Below, in pieces: positions 9,125 through 20,514 of a stretch of DNA of 64,000 nt (position 1 is the stretch's first letter; every line of letters starts with the position of its first letter). Location of the stretch: positions 6,457,962-6,521,961 of the forward strand of contig NC_067208.1 of NCBI RefSeq assembly GCF_026262505.1. The letters are read 5' to 3'. The notes under the pieces are model-generated. The model did not search any database, was not told the origin of the DNA, and saw nothing but the letters and a program-made list of their open reading frames with translations. The position numbers and the translations under genes were made by a program. Source of the DNA: Trichomonas vaginalis G3 (Eukaryota; Parabasalia; Trichomonadida; Trichomonadidae).

Positions 9125-12100
9125 TTAATGTTTCTCTAATTTCGAGATTGGAATAATCTCTGGACAATTATAAAGTATCAAACTCTGATTTGTAGAAATC
9201 AAAGCAACTCTTGTTTCGCTGTTGAAAGCAACATCCAAAATGTCATTTTCTTCGATAATTTTCTTTTCTCCAGTGATTATATCAGTCAAAACAAAAGATT
9301 TCTCATCAATTGTTGTGAAGAAATCGAAACCACAAACAGTAACTAAGCTGTCGAATGGATAATCATATTCTCTAATCACTTGTCCAACTTGTGAATAGAA
9401 ATACGATTTGTTCTTTGAAGAAACAGCCAAGAAACTGAATCCGTCCGAAATCATGACTTTCGTTGGTTGGTATTTAAGAGAAATCTTAAATATCTGTCTC
9501 TTTCTTCTTATGTTAAACAAATACAAAGAAGAATTAGTAACAACAGCCATAATCATGTAAACATCAGAAATAAAATAATCAACAATATTTTCATTCACTT
9601 TGAAAATGCATTCCAAAGAATCCATGATGACTTCGAAGCCAGTTTCAACATAATAAAACTCTTCATTGTTACTAGAACATCTATAACTCAAACATCTATT
9701 TAATTCTTTTTCTGTCAAACCGTCAAAATTGTAAATATTTGGTGTTCCAACATTTGTCAGTCCAATTAACGAATTCTTCTCTTTCTGGAATGTCATTTCT
9801 TCGATTTGATAAGTCTTAACTTTTTTCAGTTGTTGGAAATTTTTTGGTGATAAAATGAACTGAAAAAGTGACGTTTCTTTAGCGATAAAAATGAAGAAGA
9901 AATCATTTTGTGGAAAAGCAGCAACGAAATCAGGATTAGAAACAGGAATCTGGAATTTCAACTTATTAGAATTACTTGGAAAATTAAAATCATCACTTTT
10001 CACTTTTTTAACCTTAAATTCACATTTAAGGTTAAAAATCCATTTCATCAAAATTTGACGGAATTCATCTGTTTCCAGAACACGTCTCATTTGGTAGATG
10101 AACTCGTATTTATCCTTACAATTCTTAGGAATATGGTCGTCAGCAAAAATTGAGTCAAAATTGAATAGAAAATCTGACAAAATGAAGTCACCTTTTTCTA
10201 ATTCTTTTTCCAATCTGTTCAACTTCTTTCCAATTGCTCTAGAAATTTGCGGCGTCTCAGATAAGTCTGTACAATTGGAGAAATCATGCAACATGCTCAA
10301 ATCTTCAATTGTACATATAAATCTCGGGAAAAATGGATAAAAAGATTGAGAGTTAAATGATCGTCCGAACACTTTTTCATTCAAATTTAAAATTACGTTA
10401 AAACTTGTTTCTGTGTTATTAAATTCAAAAGCAGGGTGTTTGAAAGCATTATATATCATGTTCTGGACATTTTTGTCATCGAAACTCAACAGAAAAGTAT
10501 TTCCATCATCAAATAAAATTTCAATATCTTTTGACACTTTTCTTGTATATTTAATTTTGTCAAATTTAATTACTTGCTCTTTCTTTTTCGTTGTATAAAT
10601 CAAATTGTTATTTTGCAGCTTGACCGACGCATCTTTCTTCGAAAACAGACTGATCCTTAAACATTGGTTGACGGTTAAGTCAAACGGTTTGTCAATTATA
10701 TTGAAATTGTCAGGTTTTTTAGGTCTTTTCATTTTGAAGATGATTGGTATCTGGTTATAGAGATGCCTGTCTTTTATGAACCTCGGAGGGAAATCCAATG
10801 GTCTGGAATAAGATCTCTCTATAAGTGAAGTGAAATTATCCAAAACTTTTTGTGCAAAACTCTTTTGTTTGTGGATTTCTTCGAATCCTGATTGATTTTC
10901 CAAGAATATCTCTAAACTAAGATGGTTCTTTGTTACTCCCATCGAATCAAGGAATTTAGACTTCAAAATATCATGAATTTTGGTAATTTCCTCAAATTGT
11001 TGAGTGTTTTGCACCAATTTCGAGTTAAATATCTTCTCAATCATGTCTTTCACGTCCCTCTGGAACTGTGATGGACTTTTCAGCTCATTATAATATGAAA
11101 AACACAAATCTTTGATATCTTGACTTAATTCATACGAATTGTATAGGTTTGTAACAGAGAAATTGTTGAATAACGTGATCATCGAGTCAAATGTTGACAC
11201 ATCACTAGAATCTCTCGATAATCCGTAGTGATTATTGTAATATAACGCGATATCTTTCCTCAAAATCGAGTAATTCATAGAGAAAAGAAGTCCAAACACA
11301 CTACAAATAAAAAGTTCGTCAGTAAAATTCCAGAATTTCACTTTTTTGGCTGCTTTCAAAAATGTCAAAAGTAATTTCTCGTCACAGAGCGATTTCTCTT
11401 GGAAAAGGAATACGATATTGAACAAAATCATGAAATTTGTGGTCGGATCTTCATGTTGATTGATTAAATCTAATATCAAATAAAATGAATCGTGAATCAA
11501 CATGTAATGAGCGTTCAAACACTGCTGAACAATCGGTAGATACCAGATACCATCAAATGATATGTTTTTGACAATATCTTTCGAATTAAATAACGAAAAT
11601 ATGACAGGAAGCACGTTATCTTGCAATCTATTGATGCTTAAGATGAAAGAGAATGTATTAGGGTAGATTTGGATGTTCTCAATCATGTCTGCAAGTAATT
11701 CTTCGACAAAATTAAAATTATTAATTTTTTGAGCGAGCATCATATAGATAATATGCAATTTCGGATGCTTAAGGGCATGTAGGACCTGACAATACAATAT
11801 AATTGTCGATTTCTTGTCTTGGGGCTTGAAATAAATAAATTTATTTGGGAAATCAGGCATCAAAGTCAAAATATTTGGTGCCAAATCCCTTATTATACCA
11901 AGAAATATGTCAGGATCCTCAGCATCATGCACGAGACTCAATAAAATGTCGATATCATCAATTGATAAGGAATATTTTCCAAGATTTTTGATGAAATCAA
12001 GCATGACATGGTTACATTTGGCCCGATCTTCAGGATTTGTCACGTTTCCGAGCTTTACTTCGTGTGCGTGGAATTTATCTTTATTTGTTCGGTTAAATAT

Positions 12101-15100
12101 AAGTCTGTAGTATAAGAGGCACTCGGAGAAGAACGAGAAGTTGTAGTAGATCATCTCTTTGTACAAAGAATCTTCTTTTAGAAGAGATGTCATAGTTGTA
12201 ACAATAAAACAGAAGGATTGGCAATCGCATTTGGCCCAGAGAGTGAAGTTGAACACTAATCTCTTGAACCAGTTCTTCTTCAGCTTAGGAAAAGTGATAT
12301 CTTGATAAATGGCCAGCAAAACTTTGAAAATTTTGTAACAAAGCTTCTTCGGCGCTGCTACTAATCGCTGGAATATCTCAAATACGCACTGAAAAGTCTT
12401 CTGCGACTCAGGATTTGACACGAATATCTTATGAATTATTCCTAGAATGAGCATATCGAGCTCCAGAGGGGTCTGCGATACATAAGCGAAGTAGTTAGTT
12501 ATGGAATTATGCAAATCAAAGCGAGATGCGCATAAACTTAAGTTAAATGTTTTTGAATCGAACGTAAAAGTATCATTATTAATAATTATCTTACCACAGA
12601 TACCTTGCGTCAAATGGAAATGCTCTTGCTGGCCGGCGCCGCCTCCGAAACAGAGTTTTTTCTTACCTTTGAACTGGGGAATGAAAAAGGAAGCTTCACC
12701 GAATTCTCTATCGTCGAACCAAGTGAAAAATTGGGCCATTTTGTCATCTTTCGGCTGATATTTGATGCCAAGGTATTTATCGCCTTGCCATTGATATGTT
12801 GTGTACAGAGTTACAATGGCATTCATGTTTCCGGCTGTCATTCGAGCAAATATCTTGCTGTCGTGAAGTATTAAGCGGAATGAGTTGTTGTAATCGTCTT
12901 TTATGGTGATAATATTCAATAACGTACCGGTTTCAGCTGCTACATAATCGTTAATCGAAATATAAATATCGAAATAGCAGATTTTGTTGAAATCTATCTG
13001 GTAGTCATCGATAACTTTGGAGTAATCATTATATTCAAGTGGGAAATACTCTTTAATGAAGACAATTGACCTTGAAAGAGTATTTAATAATAAATTAGCG
13101 GCTTCTGGTGCAATTTCAAGGTTTACCTTCTTGAATATGAGAGCAAATTCACCAATGACCATGGCGTTGCTCTGAAAAACTGAAATTTGCTCGAAAATGT
13201 TCTTTGCGATATCTTCATAGAGTTCTCGCGTAATTAGGACAGGGAAATCTATTCCTTCAATCGGGACATTGGTTATTTTGAAGTTATTTCTGAGACAACA
13301 AAGAATAAAATAATCCACGTTGCCAATTTGAAGCCTTTTGAGATTTTCGAACAAATAATCAATCAACACCTGGAATATTTTGAAAATCTCTTTCATTTTC
13401 GGTGTGTCACCATATACAATAAACAATAAAATAATAAAATAAGGTCTTTCTATGATATATTTGGTTTCTTTGTTGAGATAATGATTCTTTGCTATTATAC
13501 TTAGTATCTTTTGGAAGATCATTTGATTATTTACGTAATTTGGCACTTTTCTAATTGAATTTCCAATTTGGAGAAGGATTTGTGGATCAATTGTGTCCTT
13601 ATCCATCACTTGCATGAATCTTAATACGTATTCTGCACTTTCCGGTGGAAATTCTGCAAAATCTTTAATTAATTTTGTCAATTGATGGGATAATTGAGGA
13701 TTACAATGGATCAGATCAGAGAAATAGTTCAGTATGAGGTTTTGCTCGAACTTTTTCTGGTAAAGGCCAATGAAATACTCGGAAATATGTCGAATTGACT
13801 TGGAATTGTCAATTTTTGACAATTTATTGAATATCACTGGCATAATATACCTATAGTAATTATGGTTGTTCATGAAAATGTCAATTAAGTTGACGATCTT
13901 TGGGAAAAAGATTGATTTTGTTCTTGCGATCAAAGAAAGGGCAAAATCAAGCAAAACAGAGAACGCATATAAATTATCTGTGATGTTCTTTGCAACGTTG
14001 GTCGCTGCTTCAATTACAAGCTCGTTTTCAAATAATTTTAAATTTATTGTTTCTCTGTGCGTCGTAATATAGCCTACTATCTCTGTAAATAGCAAGTAGT
14101 TCTTGTCTTTCATCTTAAGAATGCCAGGAAACACTTTTGACTCGCAATTTGCGATCAAATCCAAAAATTTTCTCCGATAAGACAAAACGACCAAAGAAAT
14201 TTCACTGAAAATTGTTCGGTTTGGATTGAAAAGTGCTTTATCGGCTATAGAATTGTAAAATGCCATTAATAACTTATAATCCGGCCGAATTTCGAGCAAT
14301 TTTATGAGGAATTCGATGAAATCAAATAGATGGGGTGAGTGCTCACCATAATCCCTCATGTTTGACAGCAAAGCCAAGAACAAAGTGTCATCAAATTTAT
14401 TATCAAGTTGAAAGATGGGTAAAATCAGGTTATACAGCTCTATTATGTCAGATTTAAGGAAGTCTATAGGGAATTCTTCAACTAAGAGCTTCGGCGGTGA
14501 AGGAATTCCTTGAATATAATTTGCTTCTTCGATATTCGCTTTTAGCATTTGAGAATACTTAGTAATACTGATAGAAACCTCACATATGTTGATTTTTGTA
14601 GAGAATATGTCTGCTAGTTCATGTAAAACTACAGGAATAACTTGAAAATTATTTTTTTTCATAATTATTTCGAAAATTTTGAGAGCTTGCATGCTCAAAT
14701 CATTCATCATGTATGATACAAACTCAATGATCTGATGCTGGTCGACTCTCGAGGCTAAGGGAAAATCTTCGCAATACATCCTATAAAGGGATGAAGTTAA
14801 TGTAAGACAGAGATCATACTGTTGTAAACAATGCATTTTTGTAACTAATGCTTCAAATACTTTTGAAAATCTATCATCATGGCCTAATATAGGATGACCA
14901 ACTATATATGAGCATATTAGAGTAATGCATCCATTCGACCATTCGAATTCTGGTGTCTCAATAATGTTATATATTAACTCAGATGCAAAAAATATTGAAT
15001 AATTGATTGAAGGAATATACTCGAATTCGTTAAAGAACAAAATGAATGTATTGTGATCTATAATTACACTTGGCGAGTAAATAGCTGCTAGGAGTTGAAG

Positions 15101-15379
15101 GCAGAATGCAAATCCTGCTTGTCGAGTAAATTTGACATCATCTGTTGATTGAATTATCTGCTCAATGACCACCTGATTAAACTTGTAGCTAGATATTATT
15201 AGCGATATTGCATCTCTTACTGGCATTTGTTCATTGAGATTTGATACAATTTTTGCTATATCTCTTTTTCTGATGATTGGTATCGCTTTAAATACCTTTT
15301 CTTTTGGTATTTTATCATCTTGCTGCTCTGCCGAAAAGTCTTTAATAAAATCGATCAATAGTTTAACATTACATTGCAT
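9125..15379 (-). CDS. Very large divergent BEACH-family protein
   Basis: A single uninterrupted frame of 2,084 residues from the ATG at 15379. The first 800 residues are helical and armadillo-like. A lectin-like (ConA) segment lies at about 810-940, containing the run KKKLCFGGGAGQQEHFHL. A PH-BEACH-like segment lies at about 1555-1650. It is followed by a short BEACH-like core at about 1660-1780 (VFGRSFNSQSFYPFFPRF resembles the GRS...YPVFPW motif), then a WD-like C-terminus. This order (ConA, PH, BEACH, WD) is the known plan of neurobeachin/LYST-type proteins, which act in membrane trafficking. The BEACH core looks shorter than the usual 280 residues and lacks the typical aromatic motif, so the call is family-level only. 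Confidence 0.6.
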   Translation of the reverse strand: MQCNVKLLIDFIKDFSAEQQDDKIPKEKVFKAIPIIRKRDIAKIVSNLNEQMPVRDAISLIISSYKFNQVVIEQIIQSTDDVKFTRQAGFAFCLQLLAAIYSPSVIIDHNTFILFFNEFEYIPSINYSIFFASELIYNIIETPEFEWSNGCITLICSYIVGHPILGHDDRFSKVFEALVTKMHCLQQYDLCLTLTSSLYRMYCEDFPLASRVDQHQIIEFVSYMMNDLSMQALKIFEIIMKKNNFQVIPVVLHELADIFSTKINICEVSISITKYSQMLKANIEEANYIQGIPSPPKLLVEEFPIDFLKSDIIELYNLILPIFQLDNKFDDTLFLALLSNMRDYGEHSPHLFDFIEFLIKLLEIRPDYKLLMAFYNSIADKALFNPNRTIFSEISLVVLSYRRKFLDLIANCESKVFPGILKMKDKNYLLFTEIVGYITTHRETINLKLFENELVIEAATNVAKNITDNLYAFSVLLDFALSLIARTKSIFFPKIVNLIDIFMNNHNYYRYIMPVIFNKLSKIDNSKSIRHISEYFIGLYQKKFEQNLILNYFSDLIHCNPQLSHQLTKLIKDFAEFPPESAEYVLRFMQVMDKDTIDPQILLQIGNSIRKVPNYVNNQMIFQKILSIIAKNHYLNKETKYIIERPYFIILLFIVYGDTPKMKEIFKIFQVLIDYLFENLKRLQIGNVDYFILCCLRNNFKITNVPIEGIDFPVLITRELYEDIAKNIFEQISVFQSNAMVIGEFALIFKKVNLEIAPEAANLLLNTLSRSIVFIKEYFPLEYNDYSKVIDDYQIDFNKICYFDIYISINDYVAAETGTLLNIITIKDDYNNSFRLILHDSKIFARMTAGNMNAIVTLYTTYQWQGDKYLGIKYQPKDDKMAQFFTWFDDREFGEASFFIPQFKGKKKLCFGGGAGQQEHFHLTQGICGKIIINNDTFTFDSKTFNLSLCASRFDLHNSITNYFAYVSQTPLELDMLILGIIHKIFVSNPESQKTFQCVFEIFQRLVAAPKKLCYKIFKVLLAIYQDITFPKLKKNWFKRLVFNFTLWAKCDCQSFCFIVTTMTSLLKEDSLYKEMIYYNFSFFSECLLYYRLIFNRTNKDKFHAHEVKLGNVTNPEDRAKCNHVMLDFIKNLGKYSLSIDDIDILLSLVHDAEDPDIFLGIIRDLAPNILTLMPDFPNKFIYFKPQDKKSTIILYCQVLHALKHPKLHIIYMMLAQKINNFNFVEELLADMIENIQIYPNTFSFILSINRLQDNVLPVIFSLFNSKDIVKNISFDGIWYLPIVQQCLNAHYMLIHDSFYLILDLINQHEDPTTNFMILFNIVFLFQEKSLCDEKLLLTFLKAAKKVKFWNFTDELFICSVFGLLFSMNYSILRKDIALYYNNHYGLSRDSSDVSTFDSMITLFNNFSVTNLYNSYELSQDIKDLCFSYYNELKSPSQFQRDVKDMIEKIFNSKLVQNTQQFEEITKIHDILKSKFLDSMGVTKNHLSLEIFLENQSGFEEIHKQKSFAQKVLDNFTSLIERSYSRPLDFPPRFIKDRHLYNQIPIIFKMKRPKKPDNFNIIDKPFDLTVNQCLRISLFSKKDASVKLQNNNLIYTTKKKEQVIKFDKIKYTRKVSKDIEILFDDGNTFLLSFDDKNVQNMIYNAFKHPAFEFNNTETSFNVILNLNEKVFGRSFNSQSFYPFFPRFICTIEDLSMLHDFSNCTDLSETPQISRAIGKKLNRLEKELEKGDFILSDFLFNFDSIFADDHIPKNCKDKYEFIYQMRRVLETDEFRQILMKWIFNLKCEFKVKKVKSDDFNFPSNSNKLKFQIPVSNPDFVAAFPQNDFFFIFIAKETSLFQFILSPKNFQQLKKVKTYQIEEMTFQKEKNSLIGLTNVGTPNIYNFDGLTEKELNRCLSYRCSSNNEEFYYVETGFEVIMDSLECIFKVNENIVDYFISDVYMIMAVVTNSSLYLFNIRRKRQIFKISLKYQPTKVMISDGFSFLAVSSKNKSYFYSQVGQVIREYDYPFDSLVTVCGFDFFTTIDEKSFVLTDIITGEKKIIEENDILDVAFNSETRVALISTNQSLILYNCPEIIPISKLEKH

Positions 15380-15481
15380 CAATTTTAAAAATGTTCAAGT
15401 TTATTTCTCAAAAAATATCAACTAAAATGTAATCTAAAGATAACATCTATCACTCAATATAAAAGACACTATTTATTATAA

Positions 15482-15497
15482 GGGCGCAACTGCGCCC
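15482..15497. other. Short GC-rich hairpin
   Basis: GGGCGCA-AC-TGCGCCC is a perfect 7-bp stem in otherwise A+T-rich DNA between the BEACH gene and a coding remnant. A similar GGGCGA-CAAA-TCGCCC hairpin occurs at 45231-45246. The function is unknown. Confidence 0.5.
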
Positions 15498-15524
15498 GTA
15501 AAATTGAGTGTGCTCATTTTAAAA

Positions 15525-15666
15525 TCAATAGTTTACAAGTATTGCATAAATCTTTCCCTCTAATATACATTCGAATTGTCCATTGTCATCATATATTGGC
15601 ATGCAGATGAGTTGCACGCCATTAGGATGCGTTATATAAGGCAATATTAGCTTCAAAAATATAAAT
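15525..15666 (-). pseudogene. Orphan 3' coding fragment, unrecognised
   Basis: A minus-strand frame of about 45 codons reads like the end of a real protein (HPNGVQLICMPIYDDNGQF, then ECILEGKIYAILVNY and a stop at 15525). No ATG or upstream domain remains. I do not recognise the family. It lies in a decayed stretch together with an ankyrin pseudogene. Confidence 0.3.
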
Positions 15667-15880
15667 AATATATGAATCTTAGTAAATATAAACAGTTGAA
15701 ATATCTAGATAAAGAATCGCATTGAACATTCAAATTCGTATTTTCTCAACACCAAAGAGTTTACTAAATCCGGATTCTTACATATAACAAAAAGATTGAG
15801 AGCAAAGGCATTAAAGTCATAAATGTTTTTGGGTGAATAACTTATTGCTTTCGACTTTACTATTGTTATTGGCATAATAG

Positions 15881-16301
15881 ACTATTCAAAAATCATTTCA
15901 TATCTATTTTAATTATAAAGAAATAGTGGAATTTCTTATTTCGCACGGTGCAAATGTCAATAAAGGAGATGATGATAGATTATCACCTCTTCATAGCGCA
16001 GCACATAATAATAATAAAGAAATAGCCGAGCTTCTAATTTCCCACGGTGCAAAAATCGATGCAAAAACTTCTTGTTTTGAAGAAACACCACTTCATATAG
16101 CTACAAAAAATGATGAAAAAGAAACACCTCTTCATTTTGCAGTATTTAAGGAACACAGAAAAACAATCGAGCTTCTAATTTCGGACAGTGCAGACATCCA
16201 TGCAAAAAATGATGATGGAGAAAGCGCTCTTAAAATTGCAGAAATATGCGAATAAACAGAAATAGCCGAACTTCTAATTTCGCTCGGTGCAAAATCATAA
16301 T
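15881..16301 (+). pseudogene. Ankyrin-repeat protein remnant
   Basis: The frame encodes three to four ankyrin repeats of the kind abundant in trichomonads (EFLISHGANVNKGDDD, ETPLHFAVFKEH, ELLISDSADIHAK). There is no ATG before the first repeat, so the N-terminal part is missing. An in-frame TAA at 16253-16255 is followed directly by one more partial repeat (TEIAELLISLGAKS). Two repeats also appear fused or shortened around residue 60. I read it as a 5'-truncated, decayed copy of a host ankyrin gene. Confidence 0.6.
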
Positions 16302-16660
16302 GTTCTTATATAAGATGCTTCTATTTCTTATATTTTCAAATATCAATTAACTATGTTTTCCCTAAAAATGATTTTTTACATAATTCCTATCATTTTTTAT
16401 CATTTTGCGGTACTTTTTGATAAACTTGAAATCATAAAGTTGCTCCAACACGTGCTTGTCTATCTTGATACTATAGATAAACTTGAAATCATAAAGTCAT
16501 TCCTGCTGAAATTAGGAATGCATCAAAAATGCGCATTTTTTACCCTTTTAGGAAAAACCAACAAAGACAAGTCCGGTCTTCGGGGGATGAGAGTTTAGCG
16601 CAAAGAATATTTTTTTTTGTAAGAAAGTAGAGTAAGTGTAAAATAACAAAATTGTTTACA
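16302..16660. other. Decayed intergenic DNA
   Basis: About 360 bases between the ankyrin remnant and the MITE. It contains a short direct repeat (ATAAACTTGAAATCATAAAGT twice, about 60 bases apart near 16419 and 16479, and so is partly duplicated). No gene is supported. Confidence 0.35.
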
Positions 16661-16662
16661 TA

Positions 16663-16874
16663 AGGTCGCCAAAAAAAGTGCGGAAATTAAAAACCGCAGT
16701 TTGAGTACTTTCTGAGAGTCTGTTTGTCAGAAAGTATACATTTGTAAACTTTCTGACACTAAAATTTTTTTGGTCCTTTCAAAGTTTTTGACAATTTCAA
16801 AAAGTATACATCGGGGCTCTCAATTTTCCTCTCAAACGGCGGTTTTTTAAAAACGCTCATTTTTTCATCGACCT
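16663..16874. mobile_element. 212-bp MITE, copy 1, TA target duplication
   Basis: The segment starts AGGTCGCC and ends ATCGACCT, with imperfect terminal inverted repeats of about 21 bases, and is flanked on both sides by TA. A second copy of identical length lies at 53507-53718. By eye the two differ at only about three positions. TA duplication and short inverted ends are typical of non-autonomous Tc1/mariner-type elements. Its ends do not match those of the mariner copy at 45547-46842, so the mobilising transposase is not in this window. It has no coding capacity. Confidence 0.8.
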
Positions 16875-16934
16875 TAAACCCAATCAGGAAATATAAATGT
16901 TTAAAAATTTATAAACTCTAATAACTTTAATATT

Positions 16935-19172
16935 TTATTTCTTCTTTCTTGAATCCATATCATCTAATTGATCTTCTTCTTCGTTGGATCCATTGCAGCA
17001 GCAACAGCAGTATTGTACACAGCAAGCACATGGCTTGTAGATGTAAACAACCAATAAAATAATGAAAACAACAATTAAAATAATTGCAGAATTTTCAAAT
17101 AATTTCAAACTAACAGTTGCTCTCATACCTGCTTCACGCATGTCTGATGAATCAGCCAAACCTCCAGCTAAATTAATTTTCACGCCAGATGATGACTGCG
17201 AAATCATAGAGTTAGGCATTGTTGCTCTTATACCACTATAGTTTTCTGGTATGAAATCTTCCCAATCATGTTCTTCACTGCAATTCAAACCTTTGTTGTT
17301 ATTTTGCGTCTGACATCTCCATTGAGATGCTCCTAATAATGTAACTGGGCTTCCTGATCTTAATTGAATAACATGCTCAATTCCTGGATTCTTGTAAAAT
17401 ACAGGAACAGTGCAGAAATCTATACTAGAAGTTGTAAATCTCAAGTAACCATTATCAACAGTTACTTCAACATCAGAACACATTTGATAAAATTCAGACC
17501 ATCCTTCATCTCTTGTTACAGAAAATTGGACTCTGCAAGATGGAGCACTTGTCTTTGTTGATACATTCCTAATTTCAGCGGGAATAGGTCCATAAGGTCT
17601 GAATGCTGTCATAGAAAGAGCTGACTCAATAATGGCTTCTTTTTGCGTTTGTTCCATGAATAACATTGATGTTCCAAAACCATTATTAAATGTTGGATCA
17701 GACACAACTTCATCATCACCTTTAGCGAACCATCCATAAGATCTTGATGCCTTTGGATCACTGTATGATTGCATTTCAATTGGAATTGTACTGACATTTC
17801 CTTTGCGATCAATTCTTTGTAGAAGAGGTGGATGTTCATAAGGTTTACAGTACTACCAAACTTCTCTTTGAATTAATGCATATGCTCGTGCTCTTCTGTA
17901 TCTTGTTCCTAAATTGCCCATTCCACAACATCCTGTGCATTCAGTCCATTCTCCATTAACAGCACCAATTTTCTCGAGTGCTTGTACAACACCACTAAAT
18001 GACAAAGGATTTGTTGCAAAAGAAAATCCGTTCTTAGGAATCTCGTTCGCACTGTTATAATATTCAATAACTTCTTCGTCTTCGGAGGCAGTTGGTGGAC
18101 CAAATTCATTATCACTCCATGCACCAAATGAGCATCTTGACTGCGAGTATGTATATAGCTTCTTTAGGTATACAGCAGGTACATCTGTACAGTTGTATGC
18201 GTTACTTGGATATAATTTCCAAATTTCTCCACTTGCTGCTTTAAACATAGCACCTTCGCATTGAGAAGTGAATGAAATCTTCTCTTTCCCAACTTGTATT
18301 GATGCCTTCGCTGTAATATTCTGTAATTTAACTGTTGCCTGCTGATTTGCCAGTAATTTGCGAACTGTATTCGATGTATTGTCAGGAACAGTAATATTGC
18401 CTTCGACTTCTTGGTTTGTTTCTTCAAGAATTAAACCTGAAGTGTTGATGAAATAACATTTGTTGACTTTTACAAGGCGTGTGGTACTCTTCCAATTTAA
18501 TTGAACACATATAACTTGAGCAGCGAGTTGTGCTACTAATAGCATGCAGATCGCTGCAATAAGTAACCAAGTGTATTTAATTACGTCCATGCATGTAATA
18601 ACTTTCTTCTTTACTACTTCTACTTTAGTTTCTTCTTGAGGCTCTTCTTGCTTTCTACCCCAAATCCATTTAAGCTTCACAAAGTCAATGACTGTTCTGA
18701 TATTTTCTTTAATTTCATGAACTTCTTCGATAAGTTCGTCTTGCTTCTCTTCAATCCGCTCGACTCTAGTATTTATTGATATAAGTAATGGCCATGTGCC
18801 TGTACAAACACAGACAAGTAAAATTGCAATTATAACAACAATAAATCTACCAAGAGGGTCATCAACAGATTCCATCTGATATACAGGTGCATCGCTGAAT
18901 GTATAACTTCCATTGCCACCACACATGTATGATTTAGGAATATCTGCACTCCATACCGATTCATTACTTTCTGGAATAAATATTTCATACCCGTAATGAT
19001 CATACTCTACACTTGCAATACCATCAACATTTTCGGGCGTTTTTGTATATTCCGACATATCTTCTAAAACGATTTTACCTTTATTCAGCTTTTTGAAGTC
19101 TTCTGTAGTGATAAGTTTCTTGCTTAGCTGTGTGTTGAATAAAAGCGCTAATATAGGAATGATTAATAGCAC
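16935..19172 (-). pseudogene. Membrane glycoprotein locus, envelope-like or host surface protein, decayed
   Basis: Minus-strand coding DNA for a cysteine-rich membrane protein of unknown family. In order it shows a hydrophobic leader; a short ectodomain with N-glycosylation-type sites; a membrane segment (FIVVIIAILLVCVCTGTW); a charged coiled-coil-like stretch; a second membrane segment (WLLIAAICMLLVAQLAAQVI); and a long Cys-rich ectodomain with CTGCCGMGN. A final membrane anchor (AIILIVVFIILLVVYIY) is followed by a Cys-rich, acidic tail. The layout recalls fusion or envelope glycoproteins but is equally possible for a trichomonad surface protein. The locus looks broken (about one break) and its 5' end looks incomplete. 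Treated as a fossil; no homologue is named. Confidence 0.5.
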
Positions 19173-20099
19173 TATATATTTTGAAAATATTACTCGTTAA
19201 ATTTTTCAAATAATTTGAAAGTATTTTTTTCTATTTAAACTGAATGTGAACACACGTACTATATATTTCATTTCAAAAGTCGAAGCAAAATTGAGAACAC
19301 TTATAGTGAATTATTTTTATCCTATTGAAATATAATATCTTATATTTAGTTTCCATGTTACGATTCTATTGAAAATTAAGGCCAAAAATTTGAATTGGTG
19401 AGAATTTCGATAGAGAATTTCATATGATAATTATTCACTATAATTTAATATAAATAAATGTTGAATATTGTGAAAAACGTTTTTGTTTTAGGAAAAAGAA
19501 ATTACTTGATAATTCACATACTATAATTTTTATAAAACTTGCCATCCATGAAAGTAAGGTCACCGCATGAATTTTCTGAGGCATTCAAATTCTTCCGAGT
19601 GAATTATAAACTATTCAAAATTTTTAAAAGGTATATGAAAGTGATTCATTAAGGATATAGATTTGGGAGAGAAGTCTATAGACGATTTTAAAAGGGAAAT
19701 GGTTATTATTTTATTGTTATCATACGAGTGAGAATTTTTTCATTTTTGTTGCGTCAAAAAGTGCCAAAGGTGCCTTAAGATTCAGCGCAAAATCCATTCA
19801 CAATATGTCAAACATGGTTCAGACCAATATATGATGAATACATCGTTCAATACAGACGTTTTCATTGATTTAATCAGTTTTTAGATTGTTTTTCTGTGGG
19901 CACTGAGAAAGACTGCCACATCAAAGAGCATCTGTTCATTATGGTGATAACATAACTACCAGTAAGTTTCTCAAAAGGATGTGCTGGAATAGAAGAAATG
20001 AATTTATTGCGCACAATTGAAGGATCAGTCCGTAAAAATAGGAAAACCTAGCTTTATATATGGGTAGTTAAACACCTAAAGAATGTGAGGATCATTTTT
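19173..20099. other. Gene-free A+T-rich stretch
   Basis: About 930 bases with no supported gene, RNA gene or clear repeat. Confidence 0.4.
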
Positions 20100-20470
20100 T
20101 CTATACATATCATTTTCCACAATATAGTATAGTACCTGAACAAACAGTCAAAGGAAATACACTAACTCATATATGATGGCCTGATGAAGATGCAAAAATG
20201 GTCAAATCTCATCCAAGTGATGGGGAAGAAATTATTATGCCTCAAAAGGGACATTATGATAAAGTAACACCAGCGGAATACAACTGATACACGTCTCGTA
20301 GAGTTGTATTCGGAACTAAGTTATACGATAACGCTGAGGAACTCATAAATGGAAATACTTTCGATGAAATGGAAGTTATAGAATATCGTCACGAAGTTCT
20401 CAAAGACTACGATCTTCTCGAAGATCCTTTCAAAAGATTTAGGAAGAACTCGACTACTGCTGAGCAGTAA
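20100..20470 (+). pseudogene. Decayed coding remnant of unknown family
   Basis: The plus-strand frame ending at 20470 reads as protein-like over about 120 codons (EDAKMVKSHPSDGEEIIMP, RRVVFGTKLYDNAEELING, DEMEVIEYRHEVLKDYDLL), with a charged C-terminus. It carries about two breaks and no visible start. I do not recognise it, and it could be from a host gene or from an old element. The third-position composition is richer in G and C than the surroundings, which supports a coding past. Confidence 0.35.
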
Positions 20471-20514
20471 CAGGAACAAACACAGACAAAGATTCTCCCT
20501 TTTGTAGTAGAGAC

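Noticed and set aside
15482-15497. Bacterial-type terminator
   Set aside because: There is no T-run context and the host is a eukaryote; it is kept only as a hairpin.
16935-19172. Assignment of the membrane glycoprotein to HAP2/GCS1
   Set aside because: Only general layout fits; I could not find the HAP2 signature with confidence.
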